Assembly (NCBI RefSeq): GCF_004792515.1
Contig: NZ_CP038865.1
Coordinates: 1,558,501-1,622,500, forward strand
Source of the DNA: Vagococcus xieshaowenii
GTDB taxonomy: Bacteria > Bacillota > Bacilli > Lactobacillales > Vagococcaceae
DNA: 64,000 bases
Direction: 5' to 3'
Part shown: positions 7,140 to 17,187 of the stretch, one piece after another
Position numbering within the stretch: position 1 is the first letter of the stretch
Layout: every line of letters starts with the position of its first letter
Made by a program: the position numbers and the translations under genes
The notes under the pieces: generated by a model
What the model was told of the DNA's origin: nothing
Seen by the model: only the letters and a program-made list of their open reading frames with translations
The model's database searches: none

Positions 7140-7814
7140 CTACTCCAATTCATCTAAGGTAAAACGCAGCATCTCTAGTTCTTCTTGATTTGTTTGTAAT
7201 TGTTCTTTAATTAAATCAATTTTATCATGTAAACTTGCTTCTTTAGACAGCGAAATCGAAATTAGCTGATTTTGAAACCAAGCGGTACGCTCAGCTAGCG
7301 TTTGCGAGTTGCCTAACATTAAATATTGTTGGTAACGAATCAATAACTTTTGCTTACATGTTTCCGTCATATAGGCAAATTGATAAATACCAAAAATCGG
7401 TAAATATTGCCACTTGAATTTATTAGCGATCGCTTGATAAGGACGCATTAACTCATCCATTGTAAAAATCTCACGACCACCCGCTTGATATTCTTTTTTG
7501 GCTACGCCGGCAATTACGACGATACCGAATTCTTTGCCCTGCCAATCAGTAATTTTTTTCTCATCAAGCACCACATCTTGCCATTCCTTTAGCAAAGATG
7601 GCGAGCTGTACCAATAAAGCGGAAATTGAAAAATAATACGGTCATGTTCCGCTAGTAACGCTTGCTCATAGACACGATCAATTTTTCCGGTTGGATAGTG
7701 TTTTTCTAAATGATGCAGTGTGACGTTTTCTAATGTCTGGGTTGCCGCCATCAAAAATTGTTGGGTCGTTGAACCCGCAACATCTGGATGCGACAAAATA
7801 ATTAATGTCTTCAT
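7140..7814 (-). CDS. flavodoxin-fold NAD(P)H oxidoreductase (KefF/quinone reductase-like)
   Basis: This 224-residue protein has the flavodoxin-like fold of the Pfam Flavodoxin_2 family: an N-terminal strand and FMN phosphate loop (MKTLIILSHPDVAGSTTQQF), FQFPLYWYSSPSLLKEWQD and IVVIAG. Known members reduce quinones or regulate K+ efflux. The C-terminal 50 residues form a helical extension (LREQL-type repeats) beyond the usual core. It follows the LOG gene by 9 bases in one operon. The substrate cannot be told from sequence. Confidence 0.75.
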   Translation of the reverse strand: MKTLIILSHPDVAGSTTQQFLMAATQTLENVTLHHLEKHYPTGKIDRVYEQALLAEHDRIIFQFPLYWYSSPSLLKEWQDVVLDEKKITDWQGKEFGIVVIAGVAKKEYQAGGREIFTMDELMRPYQAIANKFKWQYLPIFGIYQFAYMTETCKQKLLIRYQQYLMLGNSQTLAERTAWFQNQLISISLSKEASLHDKIDLIKEQLQTNQEELEMLRFTLDELE

Positions 7815-7823
7815 ACTAACTCC

Positions 7824-8393
7824 TTATTTATCATACACCCGTTTAGCTGGCGGGGTATAATTCTTAATAAACGATTGAATCTCTGTTAGTGAATCTGAAA
7901 ATAATAATGCCTCACGATCACTTTCAAAAAGAAAACCGTCCGTTACCATTCGATCAAAAAATTGTGCTAATAAATCATAGTAGCCATTCACATTGTAAAA
8001 AATACATGGCTTATCATGTTGACCGATACGACTCCATGAAACCACTTCGCTAATTTCTTCCAGTGTTCCTGGACCACCGGGCATTGCAATAAAAACATCC
8101 GCTAAATCTATCATCTTTTGTTTACGTTCATGCATAGACTCAACATAAATTAATTCAGATAAGCCCTCTTGGGTAATTTCATTATCGGCTAAAAAATTTG
8201 GCATAACGCCAATTGTTTGTCGCTCTGCTTGGATTAATTCTCTAGCTAAAACGCCCATTAGGCCTAATTTCGAACCACCGTAGACTAAATCATATGATTC
8301 TTCAGTCATCCATTGACCAAGTTCATGCGCTTTTTCGGCATAAATCGGATGAGTGCCCATTGCTGAAGCACAATATACCGCAATAGTTGTCAT
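7824..8393 (-). CDS. LOG-family (TIGR00730) nucleotide phosphoribohydrolase
   Basis: The 189-residue Rossmann-fold protein has the family signature PGGPGTLEE (about residues 97-105) and an upstream R/K pair in MHERKQKM. LOG proteins cleave nucleoside 5'-monophosphates such as AMP or cytokinin ribotides to base and ribose 5-phosphate. It is the first gene of a three-gene operon whose role together is unknown. Confidence 0.9.
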   Translation of the reverse strand: MTTIAVYCASAMGTHPIYAEKAHELGQWMTEESYDLVYGGSKLGLMGVLARELIQAERQTIGVMPNFLADNEITQEGLSELIYVESMHERKQKMIDLADVFIAMPGGPGTLEEISEVVSWSRIGQHDKPCIFYNVNGYYDLLAQFFDRMVTDGFLFESDREALLFSDSLTEIQSFIKNYTPPAKRVYDK

Positions 8394-8507
8394 AAAAAAA
8401 TACCCCCTATTTTCTTCTTATATAGCATAAGCTATAGTGGTGATAAAAGGCAAATAAAATAAGAGCAGACAAAAAAATATTAACTAAAATTTAGTATTCG
8501 ACAAACG

Positions 8508-8536
8508 TTGTACAGACAATGAAAATATGCTATATT
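8508..8536 (+). promoter_or_regulatory. promoter of the 8572-9166 gene pair
   Basis: TTGTAC (8508-8513), a 17-base spacer and TATATT (8531-8536), followed 36 bases later by the ATG with AAGGAG. Confidence 0.7.
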
Positions 8537-8571
8537 CATGAAAAAGGGAACGAATAAAAAGGAGTTAAAAA

Positions 8572-8841
8572 ATGGGCAAAAACAGAATTTCTAACAAAAG
8601 TGTTTATCAACACTATCGTAGTCGCTATACAAAAGCTAGCCAAATAGCTGAAATCATTGAAACTCTGTTAGTTGTTGTGGCCTTTGCGATGTTTTCAAAT
8701 ACAACTAGCGATTGGCTGGTATTACTTAATTGGGTTATTTTACCAATTTTCACAGTTACAACCTTTATTCTAATGATACTAGATTTCCGTGGAAGAATAG
8801 CAGCTGCTAAGCGCGATAATTTTACCCAAGGAACGAAATAA
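8572..8841 (+). CDS. small membrane protein of unknown function (89 aa)
   Basis: A basic N-terminal 22 residues is followed by two transmembrane segments (about 28-45 and 50-68) and a basic tail, so both ends are probably cytoplasmic. No family is recognised. AAGGAG precedes the ATG. It shares a promoter with the next membrane protein, one base apart, which suggests that they act together. Confidence 0.7.
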   Translation: MGKNRISNKSVYQHYRSRYTKASQIAEIIETLLVVVAFAMFSNTTSDWLVLLNWVILPIFTVTTFILMILDFRGRIAAAKRDNFTQGTK

Positions 8842-8842
8842 A

Positions 8843-9166
8843 ATGGAAACCTTAATCGAATTAATTGGGAACTTTTTATTGTTATTAGGCGATGAACTAT
8901 TTTTCCGTACCGAGTACAACAAAAAGAAAAAAGGAAAATACGCACTTGCTTGTTTTGTTTATTTCATCAATTTAGCATTATTAAGCCTAATCGGATTTTT
9001 ATTTATTCTCTCACTTAGACTTTCGCAAATTGATAATTTTAGCTTGAATACACTTTGGCTAGTTATAATCTTATTAGCTTTATTAGCTTGTATGGTGTGG
9101 CAAACATATCACTATACTCGTCATATATGGAAGTTGACTAAATTTTTCTTTGGCAAAGAAAAATAA
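8843..9166 (+). CDS. small membrane protein of unknown function (107 aa)
   Basis: Two clear transmembrane helices (about 34-56 and 70-90) are separated by a short loop. The N-terminal half is amphipathic with a basic KKKKGKY stretch. It follows the preceding gene by one base, so translation is probably coupled. The family is not recognised. Confidence 0.65.
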   Translation: METLIELIGNFLLLLGDELFFRTEYNKKKKGKYALACFVYFINLALLSLIGFLFILSLRLSQIDNFSLNTLWLVIILLALLACMVWQTYHYTRHIWKLTKFFFGKEK

Positions 9167-9181
9167 CAATTAAACAATCAT

Positions 9182-9211
9182 AACTGTCTCATAAAATGGG
9201 GCAGTTTTTTT
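9182..9211 (+). terminator. terminator of the small membrane protein operon
   Basis: AACTGTCTC pairs with GGGGCAGTT (two G-U pairs) and is followed by a T7 tract. Confidence 0.75.
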
Positions 9212-9233
9212 GGTTGATTCACAATGCAAATTC

Positions 9234-9260
9234 AAAAAAAAGACACCCTAGGGCATCTTT
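9234..9260 (-). terminator. terminator of truA
   Basis: AGATGCCC pairs with GGGTGTCT on the leftward strand, followed by T7. It starts directly at the truA stop. Confidence 0.75.
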
Positions 9261-9998
9261 CTAATAGTAAACTTCATCTAAAAACAATGCATGAGCAGGA
9301 ACTGTTTCCCCCGCTTGTTGACGGATTTTCTTTTCGAAAATTTCATCAATCACTTCCACTGGTAACTTACCTAAACCAATCTCGATAATTGTTCCCATCA
9401 TAATTCGTACCATATTATACAAGAACCCTTCACCAATAAATTGACATTCTAATAAATTCCCGTGTTGTACAATAGAAATTTCTTGAAGCGTGCGAATAGT
9501 TGATTTTTTTGATTTTTTCAATGAAGAAAAGCCAATAAAGTCATGTTCACCAATTAATCTTTCACAAGCAGCTTGCATTTTATCCAAATCCAATGGTTGC
9601 TTCACATGGAAACTCGTGTGTCGATGTAAGGCTGTGGGAACTTCACTGTTCCAAATATTATAGGAATATTTTTTTCCTTTGACATTATAGCGAGCATGAA
9701 ATCGCTCTGGCATCTCTTCAATTTTCGTAATCACGATATCGTTAGGTAAATAACGATTTAAAAATGATAGCATTTGCTCACGGGTCATATCTGTAGTTGT
9801 TTTAAAATTTGCAACTTGTCCTCTTGCATGCGTCCCCGCATCTGTTCGACCAGATCCCGTAATCTCAATGACTTCACCTGTCATTTGTTTCAAGGTACTC
9901 TCGATTTTCCCTTGAATCGTTTTCTCTGAATCTCCTAGACGTTGCCATCCTAAGTAGCGACGTCCATCATATTCAATCGTTAATTTAATATTTCTCAT
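9261..9998 (-). CDS. truA: tRNA pseudouridine(38-40) synthase
   Basis: This 245-residue TruA has the catalytic motif GSGRTDAGTHARGQ with Asp about 52. It isomerises U38-U40 in the anticodon stem-loop of many tRNAs. It has its own terminator and lies downstream of pgi behind a strong pgi terminator, so some expression may come from read-through or from a promoter not identified here. Confidence 0.95.
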   Translation of the reverse strand: MRNIKLTIEYDGRRYLGWQRLGDSEKTIQGKIESTLKQMTGEVIEITGSGRTDAGTHARGQVANFKTTTDMTREQMLSFLNRYLPNDIVITKIEEMPERFHARYNVKGKKYSYNIWNSEVPTALHRHTSFHVKQPLDLDKMQAACERLIGEHDFIGFSSLKKSKKSTIRTLQEISIVQHGNLLECQFIGEGFLYNMVRIMMGTIIEIGLGKLPVEVIDEIFEKKIRQQAGETVPAHALFLDEVYY

Positions 9999-10014
9999 AT
10001 GAACTCCTTTAGTT

Positions 10015-10050
10015 AAAAAAGAATGAAGCCTAAAAAGACTTCATTCTTTT
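10015..10050 (-). terminator. terminator of pgi
   Basis: GAATGAAG and CTTCATTC form a stem with a pyrimidine-rich loop, followed by TTTTTT leftward. Confidence 0.85.
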
Positions 10051-10058
10051 CATGTTTA

Positions 10059-11408
10059 TTATAGACGTGCGTTTAATTCTTTGGCTAAATCTTCAAATCC
10101 AGGTTTACCTAATAAAGCAAACATGTTTTTCTTGTATGCTTCAACACCTGGTTGGTCAAACGGGTTAACGCCGTTTAAGTAACCTGACACACCACAAGCA
10201 ATCTCGAAGAAGTACATTAAGTAACCTAATGTATACGCATTTTGTTCAGGAATTGTTACCACAAAGTTAGGAACGTCACCATCAGTATGTGCTAATAATG
10301 TTCCTTGGAAGGCTTTAGTGTTAACAAAATCAACGTCTTTACCTTCTAAATAACCTAAACCATCTAAATCTTTATCCATTGTTGGGATGTTGATGTTACG
10401 ACGAGGTTTGTCTAATTTGATTACTGTCTCAAAGATATTACGTTGTCCTTCTTGGATATATTGTCCTAGAGAGTGTAAGTCAGTTGAGAAGTTTGCGCTT
10501 GAAGGGTAAATACCTTTTTGATCTTTACCTTCTGATTCTCCAAATAATTGTTTCCACCATTCTGAGAAGTATTGTAAGCTTGGCTCATAGTTGATTAATA
10601 ATTCAGTCACTTTACCTTTACGATATAAAATGTTACGTAAAGCTGCATATTGGTAAGCAGCATTTTCTTCTAATTTATCACTAGAAAAATCTTTTCGTGC
10701 TTGGTTAGCACCTTCCATTAAACCAGTAATATCCGCACCACTAGCAGCAATTGGTAATAAACCTACCGCTGTTAAAACTGAGAAACGTCCGCCAACATCA
10801 TCAGGAATCACAAATGTTTCCCAACCTTCTTCGTCAGCTTCCACTTTAACCGCACCTTTAGCTTTGTCAGTTGTTGCATAGATACGTTTATTTGCTTCTT
10901 CTTTACCGTACTTATTGATTAATAATTCTTTGAACACACGGAAAGCAATTGCTGGTTCTGTTGTTGTTCCTGATTTTGAAATTACGTTAACAGAGAAATC
11001 ACGATCACCAATGATGTCGATTAAGTCTGTTAAGTAAGTTGAGCTGATGCTGTTACCTGCAAAGAAAATTTGTGGTGCTTTACGATCTTCGTTGCTTTGT
11101 AAGTTGTAGAATGTATTGTTTAAGAAATCTAGTGCAGCTTTTGCACCTAAATAAGAACCACCAATACCAATTACTACTAATACTTCTGAGTCTGATTTGA
11201 TTTTCTCAGCTGCTTGTTGAATACGAGCAAATTCTTCTTTGTCATAGTTTTCTGGTAAATCTACCCAACCAATAAAGTCGCTACCAGCACCTGTTCCATT
11301 ACGTAAATCATTATGAGCTGCCGTTACTTGGCTTTGCATGTAACCTAATTCGTTTTCGCCAATGAACGTGCCAACTACTTTAGAGTAGTCAAATTGAATA
11401 TGTGTCAT
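10059..11408 (-). CDS. pgi: glucose-6-phosphate isomerase
   Basis: At 449 residues it has the length of the Bacillota Pgi. Family motifs [18 protein letters not shown] and [16 protein letters not shown] (phosphate binding) are present, as is the [13 protein letters not shown] segment. It interconverts glucose 6-phosphate and fructose 6-phosphate in glycolysis. It is a single gene with its own terminator; AGGAGG precedes the ATG. Confidence 0.98.
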   Translation of the reverse strand: MTHIQFDYSKVVGTFIGENELGYMQSQVTAAHNDLRNGTGAGSDFIGWVDLPENYDKEEFARIQQAAEKIKSDSEVLVVIGIGGSYLGAKAALDFLNNTFYNLQSNEDRKAPQIFFAGNSISSTYLTDLIDIIGDRDFSVNVISKSGTTTEPAIAFRVFKELLINKYGKEEANKRIYATTDKAKGAVKVEADEEGWETFVIPDDVGGRFSVLTAVGLLPIAASGADITGLMEGANQARKDFSSDKLEENAAYQYAALRNILYRKGKVTELLINYEPSLQYFSEWWKQLFGESEGKDQKGIYPSSANFSTDLHSLGQYIQEGQRNIFETVIKLDKPRRNINIPTMDKDLDGLGYLEGKDVDFVNTKAFQGTLLAHTDGDVPNFVVTIPEQNAYTLGYLMYFFEIACGVSGYLNGVNPFDQPGVEAYKKNMFALLGKPGFEDLAKELNARL

Positions 11409-11647
11409 GATGTTTCCTCCTGATTGTGATACTTTTTTCTTTCCCCTCTACTTTACGTTTTTTTTTGATATTTTTCAAGTAAACAGGCGAATTAATCCTA
11501 ATATTTAAACTTATTTCAACAATTCATCAAAATAACACGCGACACCTCTATGACAATTGTCAATAAGCATTGGAAAACTACGTGTCACTATGCTAATATT
11601 ATGTTTATAAATTGAATATATAAAAAACAAACATCAGGAGGCAGACT

Positions 11648-12034
11648 ATGAGAGAAGTATTTTTTAATTTAGGGGGAAGTCCTATATTTTCTATGTTCTA
11701 TATTATATTCTTATTAGCTTTATTAGTTGTCTTATTCCAATTATTCAAAGGCATAAAACAATGGCATCGTAATAATCAATCGTCTAGAGAAACCCAGCAC
11801 GTTAAAGTAGTAACCAAACGTACCAAAATGATGACCCATTACACCAATAACAACAATTCACTAAATAATGCTGGTAGTTCGACGACTTATTACGCTACAT
11901 TTGAATTCAAAAATGGTACAAGACTAGAATTAAGCGTAAAAGGGACAATTTATGGCCAATTAGCTGAAGGTGATCAAGGTTACTTAACGTTCCAAGGAAC
12001 ACGATTTGTTGCGTTCGAAAGAATGAATCCCTAA
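11648..12034 (+). CDS. DUF2500 family membrane-anchored protein (128 aa)
   Basis: A single N-terminal transmembrane helix (about 14-36) is followed by the DUF2500 domain: VKVVTKRTKM, TTYYATFEFKNGTRLELSV, YGQLAEGDQGYLTFQGTRF. The domain is probably a small beta barrel; function is unknown. The gene stands alone between pgi and the convergent norB-like gene. AGGAGG precedes the ATG. Confidence 0.85.
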   Translation: MREVFFNLGGSPIFSMFYIIFLLALLVVLFQLFKGIKQWHRNNQSSRETQHVKVVTKRTKMMTHYTNNNNSLNNAGSSTTYYATFEFKNGTRLELSVKGTIYGQLAEGDQGYLTFQGTRFVAFERMNP

Positions 12035-12084
12035 TCTCTCATTATAAAATAATCCCTTTCACGTCATTAATTAAACCTCCTCCG

Positions 12085-13473
12085 TTACTTTTTATTTGGA
12101 ATAACAAAGATAACTGAGCCAATCGCTAATAAACAAAAGGCGACATTAATCATCAACCCAACTGTTGCACCCATTGAAAAATCACCTGATAGGCTTAGGC
12201 TGTTATAGAATGAAGAAGAAATAGCCACACCTAACGCACCGCCTAGTGAACTAGCCATTTTATAAATACCTGAAGCAACACCAGCTTTTTCCATTGGCAC
12301 ACTTGAAATTGCTGTGTCAGTAGATGGTGTGGCATAAATTCCTAGCCCTACTCCGTATAAAGCATATCCTAGGAACACAAGCCCTAAATAGACAGTTCCT
12401 TCAATAAAGGTTAACGACATTAAAGCAATACCCACACCTGCAATAATTGCTCCCATAATCATTGGCTTTTTAGCCCCAATTTTTTGTAATAGTTTTTCAC
12501 CAATTCGAATGGTAATCAAGATGGTCACTAAATACCCAATAGATAGCATCCCTGTTTTACCAGAAGATAAGCCACGACCTTGTTGTACATAGGAATTAAT
12601 GACAATCATCGTCCCCGCAACAGCGTTTAATAAGAAGTTAGAAATAGTGGCACCTAAGTAACCCTTATTTTCAAACAATGAAAAATCAACAAAACTATTA
12701 ACATTTTTCTTCTCTACTTGAACAAAGACAAACAACCCTACAATCACTACTAATGCTAATAACAATGTTTTAGGACTTGTCCATCCCATCGCAGAACCTT
12801 TACTTACTACAATATTTAATGAAAGCATTGAAATGACAAATAAGATAAGTCCTACGAAATCGAAACGACCCTTTGACTTTTCATTAGAAACAGACTCCGG
12901 TGTTCCTAGTAACAATAAGCCACTTAAAATTGAAATAATAATTGAGAAAACAAACACATAACGCCATCCTAGTGAACTAGCTACTGCTCCACCAAAGAAC
13001 GAACAAAAACCAGAACCACCCCATGAACCAATTGACCAATAACTTAGTGCTTTTTGACGATTTTCTCCTTCATAATAAGTCTTCACCAATGCCATAGTTG
13101 ACGGCATAATACAGGCTGCTGATAGCCCTTGCAACGCACGACCAACAATAAATAACGTGCTACCTGTCGTAATGACTAAGGCTAACGAACCTATGATGTT
13201 TAATAATAAACCAACATACGTTAATTTTACACGACCAAATTTATCTGCCATACCTCCTGCTACTACAATAAAAATACCAGAAGCTAAACTAGTTGCTGAA
13301 ACCCCGATACTTAACGTCCCTGAAGACAAACCTAAATCTGCTTGTACATCTGGCGCCATATTTAATAATGATTGTGCAAACAACCAAAATGTTAACACAC
13401 TAAAAACAATTCCAATTAATAATCGATTATTTCCTTTATAGTGTACCTGTTCTTTCAATACTGTTGATCCCAT
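12085..13473 (-). CDS. norB: NorB-like multidrug efflux MFS transporter (DHA2 family, 14 TM)
   Basis: The 462-residue protein has about 14 hydrophobic segments. It matches staphylococcal NorB in memory along most of its length: LLIGIVFSVLTFWLFAQSL, QGLSAACIMPSTMALVK, SYWSIGSWGGSGFCSFFGGA (motif C region) and LGIYATPSTDTAIS. NorB exports fluoroquinolones and other drugs by proton antiport. It is 3 bases downstream of the M20 hydrolase gene and so co-transcribed. The physiological substrate here may instead be a product or substrate of the hydrolase. Confidence 0.85.
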   Translation of the reverse strand: MGSTVLKEQVHYKGNNRLLIGIVFSVLTFWLFAQSLLNMAPDVQADLGLSSGTLSIGVSATSLASGIFIVVAGGMADKFGRVKLTYVGLLLNIIGSLALVITTGSTLFIVGRALQGLSAACIMPSTMALVKTYYEGENRQKALSYWSIGSWGGSGFCSFFGGAVASSLGWRYVFVFSIIISILSGLLLLGTPESVSNEKSKGRFDFVGLILFVISMLSLNIVVSKGSAMGWTSPKTLLLALVVIVGLFVFVQVEKKNVNSFVDFSLFENKGYLGATISNFLLNAVAGTMIVINSYVQQGRGLSSGKTGMLSIGYLVTILITIRIGEKLLQKIGAKKPMIMGAIIAGVGIALMSLTFIEGTVYLGLVFLGYALYGVGLGIYATPSTDTAISSVPMEKAGVASGIYKMASSLGGALGVAISSSFYNSLSLSGDFSMGATVGLMINVAFCLLAIGSVIFVIPNKK

Positions 13474-13476
13474 ATG

Positions 13477-14670
13477 CTACTCCTCTTCTAAATAAGCTAA
13501 CACTGCGCTAGCCATTGCTTTTGCTGAAATAATTAAACATCCTTCATCAATTGTAAATTTAGGATTATGATGTGGGTAAACTGGCGTTCCTGGTTCATGC
13601 GCCCCTACCCAAATAAAACAACTTGGACGCTCTAACGCGTAGTAGGCAAAATCTTCTGACGCCGTTTGAGGACCTACATCTTCGACACCTGAAACTTCAG
13701 GAATTCCTGCTGATTCAATGGCATGAATTACTTTTTCCGTTAGTTTCTCATCATTCATACACACTGGGTAATCATTGCCATACTCCAAATCATAAGTAAC
13801 ACCAAACGCTTGAGAAATGCCTTCTAATATTTGTTTAAACTGTGCTTCCACAACTGGACGATTAGCTTCATCCATCATACGCACATCACCTTCTAACGTC
13901 ACGCTCTCTTTGATGACATTAGCCGATCCTTTGCCATCGAAAGAACCAATCGTAACTGTTACAGCATCAAACGGACTAATGCGACGACTAACAATCGTTT
14001 GAGCGGCTGTAACAAATTGAGCACCTGCTACTATGGCATCATTTGCGTCTTGAGGAGCTGATCCGTGCCCGCCTTTACCCGTAATGGTTAGTTTAAAGGT
14101 TGCTCGTCCCGTATGAATACCACCCTTGTGATAATAAACTTTTCCAACATCCATCGTACTCATTACATGAATGCCTAGGACATTATCAATCCCTTCTAAA
14201 CAACCACCTTCAATCATGTCTTTAGAACCACCTGGTGGCACTTCTTCAGCTGGTTGATGAATGATTCTTACCATGCCAGGCAACTCTTCTTTAAATTGAA
14301 TTAATGTGTCGGCTAATATTAACATGTAGGCTGTATGCCCATCATGACCACACGCATGCATCACACCTGGATTTTTTGAGGTAAAGGGGACCCCTGAAGC
14401 TTCTTCAATCGGTAATGCGTCAAAGTCAGCACGTATAGCTAGTGACTTACCTGGTCTCCCCCCTTGAATATCTATAGTGATGCCGTAACCAGTCCCTACG
14501 TTTGCTACAACCTTACAATCTTTTCCTTCATAAAAATCACGAATGTATTGAGAGGTTTTGGTTTCATGGAATGATAATTCTGGGTATTCGTGCAAATGAC
14601 GACGAATAGCAATCATTTCATCTTTTCTTTGATCTAATGCGTCAAAAATTCTGTCTTTTAATCCTGTCAA
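13477..14670 (-). CDS. M20 family metallo-amidohydrolase
   Basis: At 397 residues with HACGHDGHTAY and PAEEVPPGG it has the two-metal site of the M20 aminoacylase/IAA-amide hydrolase group (HxCGHD, EE). Such enzymes remove acyl groups from amino acids or small peptides. It is the first gene of a two-gene operon with the NorB-like exporter and divergent from an AraC-type regulator, which suggests regulated cleavage and export of some acylated compound. The substrate is not known. Confidence 0.88.
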   Translation of the reverse strand: MTGLKDRIFDALDQRKDEMIAIRRHLHEYPELSFHETKTSQYIRDFYEGKDCKVVANVGTGYGITIDIQGGRPGKSLAIRADFDALPIEEASGVPFTSKNPGVMHACGHDGHTAYMLILADTLIQFKEELPGMVRIIHQPAEEVPPGGSKDMIEGGCLEGIDNVLGIHVMSTMDVGKVYYHKGGIHTGRATFKLTITGKGGHGSAPQDANDAIVAGAQFVTAAQTIVSRRISPFDAVTVTIGSFDGKGSANVIKESVTLEGDVRMMDEANRPVVEAQFKQILEGISQAFGVTYDLEYGNDYPVCMNDEKLTEKVIHAIESAGIPEVSGVEDVGPQTASEDFAYYALERPSCFIWVGAHEPGTPVYPHHNPKFTIDEGCLIISAKAMASAVLAYLEEE

Positions 14671-14807
14671 AATAATCCCTCCTAAATGTATAAATCGTTT
14701 ATTATTGCTCTACACTTCACATTCTATACAATTTAAACACACCAACAATACTTAACCTTTCCTTTCCCCTCACAAAAAGATGACGTTAACCAAATTATAG
14801 AAATAAT

Positions 14808-14847
14808 CGTTCTTTAAATAGAACGTTTTCTGTTATTCTGATATAAT
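14808..14847 (+). promoter_or_regulatory. regulator promoter with inverted repeat at the -35 position
   Basis: -10 TATAAT lies at 14842-14847. No good -35 is present; in its place is CGTTCT-N6-AGAACG (14808-14825), an inverted repeat suited to an activator or an autoregulator. Confidence 0.55.
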
Positions 14848-14874
14848 ACCCTTACAAAGAAGGGAGTATTATGT

Positions 14875-17187
14875 ATGATTAAACAAAACTTTTGTACGGT
14901 GAACTTTCAAGATATACCTCATAAAAAAGATATTTTTTCAAAAGAACTGACTTTATTGTTAGTGTTAGAAGGAACTATCACAATTGAAGATGAGGGACAA
15001 ATTGTACATTTATGCACAGGGGAACTTTACTGTCTTAATCTCAATCATTTAGCAACGATGACTCCTTATCAAAGCGACTACGCGTCGGTTGTTTTTTTAC
15101 AAATTAATCCAATATTTTTCACTTCACAATTCCCTGATTTTTTAAACGTGAAGTTTGCATTACCCATCCACGAGACTAGCTTTGATAAACAACAAGCCGT
15201 TAACCATTTGACGAACCTCTTAGTCGATCTATTGATTAATGAATTTAGCTATCAAGAAACACGTACAGTTAAACAACTGATCTTATTAGAATCTATCATT
15301 CTTTCATTAACAGAGCATTTCAAGTACCAATCGACAGCTATTTCTGTACATTCAAGTAATTTCCAAACCAAAGAAATCATTCACTTTATTAACCAACATT
15401 ATCATGAAGGATTAACGGTTAAAGAAATTGCAGAGGAATTCTTTCTATCCGAAGCCTCATTATCCAAAATGTTCAAAAAAGAAACAGGTTTATACTTGTC
15501 AAAATATTTAAAAAAACTACAAGTCACAAGAAGTGCCAACGAGCTTCTCTATTCAGATGCCACTATTGAAAAAATTGCCCTTAATGCTGGGTTTAACAGT
15601 GCCAAAATTTACCGAGAACAGTTCAAACATTTTTTCAATATGAGTCCGACTGAGTACCGTGAACAACACCAGATGACCGATAATAACCAACCTATAGCTC
15701 TTACAACGAGCCACCAACAACCTAAAGAAATCATTGAGCAACTCTACCAACTAATTAAAAGAGAACCTCATACTCGTCAGCCAGAACAATTGCATAAGCT
15801 TACCAAGCACTTAGAAATTAACGATAGTCAATCTCTTCGTACCAAGCATGCTAATGACGTGATTGTTCATATTGAATATTTAAGCGACCTCAACAAAGCA
15901 CATATTCAAAAAGAATTATTAGAACTGCTTAATCAACAGACATTAACCATCATTAGTTGTTTTAATTTTTTCCCTGAATTACCTGTTAGTTATCGATTAT
16001 CCAAAAACGCTAACTTGAATTCTTTTCCTGCTTTTGAAGAATTAGATACTGGATTAGCCTTTCTTATGAACCATCAATTGAAACTCATGATTCAATTTGA
16101 TTTAATGGATTTTGATGACCAAACCATCTCGCTTTATTTAGAACTTTTTAATTACATGATTAATCGATGGGGACGTCAGTTTCTCTCTACGCTCTCCTTC
16201 AATGTTCAGTCGTTTACTCTTGATAACGTGGCACTGTATCAAGAATTTTATCAAAGTATTCATCATTATTATCCTGAAATCAGCTTTGGCATTAAACTCC
16301 CTATAAGCGACCCGTTTGATAACCAGCAAACACACACCAACATCAAACAATTATTAACACATGTTAATCGTACCTATAATTTCTTAAGTTATACAGCTGA
16401 TTCAAATTATATTTTTAATCAAACCAATAATCTATCAAATAAAATAGTTGAAGCGCATCATTATTTGACAAATAAAAGTAATTGGATCAAACATTGTTTA
16501 AATGAACTATCAATTGATTGCCCTCTTTACCTAACCGAATGGAACACTTTAACCGGTACTACTATCAATTATAACGGCTTATTTTTCCGAGGAGCTTTGA
16601 TTACTAAGCAATTACTTAATCTAGAACAGTTGATTGATGGTTATGGTTTTTGGCTAAATTTAGAGAGCCATGAACACTATAATTTAAGAGCCCAATCACC
16701 AAGTATTGGACTCGATTTATTTCATTATCATCAAAATCGCCGACCTGCCTTTTTCAGCTTACAGCTAGCCAACCGCATGCAAGGAACGGTAATTAGAGAA
16801 GATGATTTTTATTTATTGACACAACATGGTGAAAAATTACAACTAATGATGTGGAACGAAAACTACTTTGACCCACATCTTTCTACTGAGCTTGCCTTTA
16901 TGAATAGTCAAATTTTATCACTGTCGTTATCTATTCATCACCTATTAGAAGGAAAATACCAAGTAAAACAAATTGATTTTAATCGTGAAAGTGGGGCACT
17001 CTTTTATTCTTATATGGATTTCAAACAAACGGCCCACTTAGATAAAGAAACGATTGACTATATCCATGCAAAAAACCGACCTAATCTTCAAGTATTCGAT
17101 GTTGACATTAGCGAGCGATTTGATTATTCCTTTTCACTCGATACAAATGCCGTTATATTATTAGAATTTACGCCTATTGCTACATAA
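14875..17187 (+). CDS. AraC-family regulator fused to a GH39-like domain (770 aa)
   Basis: An N-terminal cupin-like sensor (about 1-140) is followed by the AraC double helix-turn-helix (about 165-265; LTVKEIAEEFFLSEASLSKM and IEKIALNAGFNSAKIYREQF). The long C-terminal part (about 330-760) resembles GH39 beta-xylosidase TIM barrels (YLTEWNTLTG, YGFWLNLES). The WNEPN motif carrying the acid/base Glu of GH39 is not seen; the corresponding strand reads LSFNVQSF. I infer a non-catalytic sugar-sensing domain. ATG 14875 was chosen because the ATG at 14871 meets a stop at once. It is divergent from the M20/norB operon. Confidence 0.8.
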   Translation: MIKQNFCTVNFQDIPHKKDIFSKELTLLLVLEGTITIEDEGQIVHLCTGELYCLNLNHLATMTPYQSDYASVVFLQINPIFFTSQFPDFLNVKFALPIHETSFDKQQAVNHLTNLLVDLLINEFSYQETRTVKQLILLESIILSLTEHFKYQSTAISVHSSNFQTKEIIHFINQHYHEGLTVKEIAEEFFLSEASLSKMFKKETGLYLSKYLKKLQVTRSANELLYSDATIEKIALNAGFNSAKIYREQFKHFFNMSPTEYREQHQMTDNNQPIALTTSHQQPKEIIEQLYQLIKREPHTRQPEQLHKLTKHLEINDSQSLRTKHANDVIVHIEYLSDLNKAHIQKELLELLNQQTLTIISCFNFFPELPVSYRLSKNANLNSFPAFEELDTGLAFLMNHQLKLMIQFDLMDFDDQTISLYLELFNYMINRWGRQFLSTLSFNVQSFTLDNVALYQEFYQSIHHYYPEISFGIKLPISDPFDNQQTHTNIKQLLTHVNRTYNFLSYTADSNYIFNQTNNLSNKIVEAHHYLTNKSNWIKHCLNELSIDCPLYLTEWNTLTGTTINYNGLFFRGALITKQLLNLEQLIDGYGFWLNLESHEHYNLRAQSPSIGLDLFHYHQNRRPAFFSLQLANRMQGTVIREDDFYLLTQHGEKLQLMMWNENYFDPHLSTELAFMNSQILSLSLSIHHLLEGKYQVKQIDFNRESGALFYSYMDFKQTAHLDKETIDYIHAKNRPNLQVFDVDISERFDYSFSLDTNAVILLEFTPIAT

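Noticed and set aside
8625-8945. 106-codon leftward frame opposite the small membrane protein genes
   Set aside because: Antisense shadow without ribosome binding site; the rightward genes have promoter, ribosome binding sites and membrane-protein composition.
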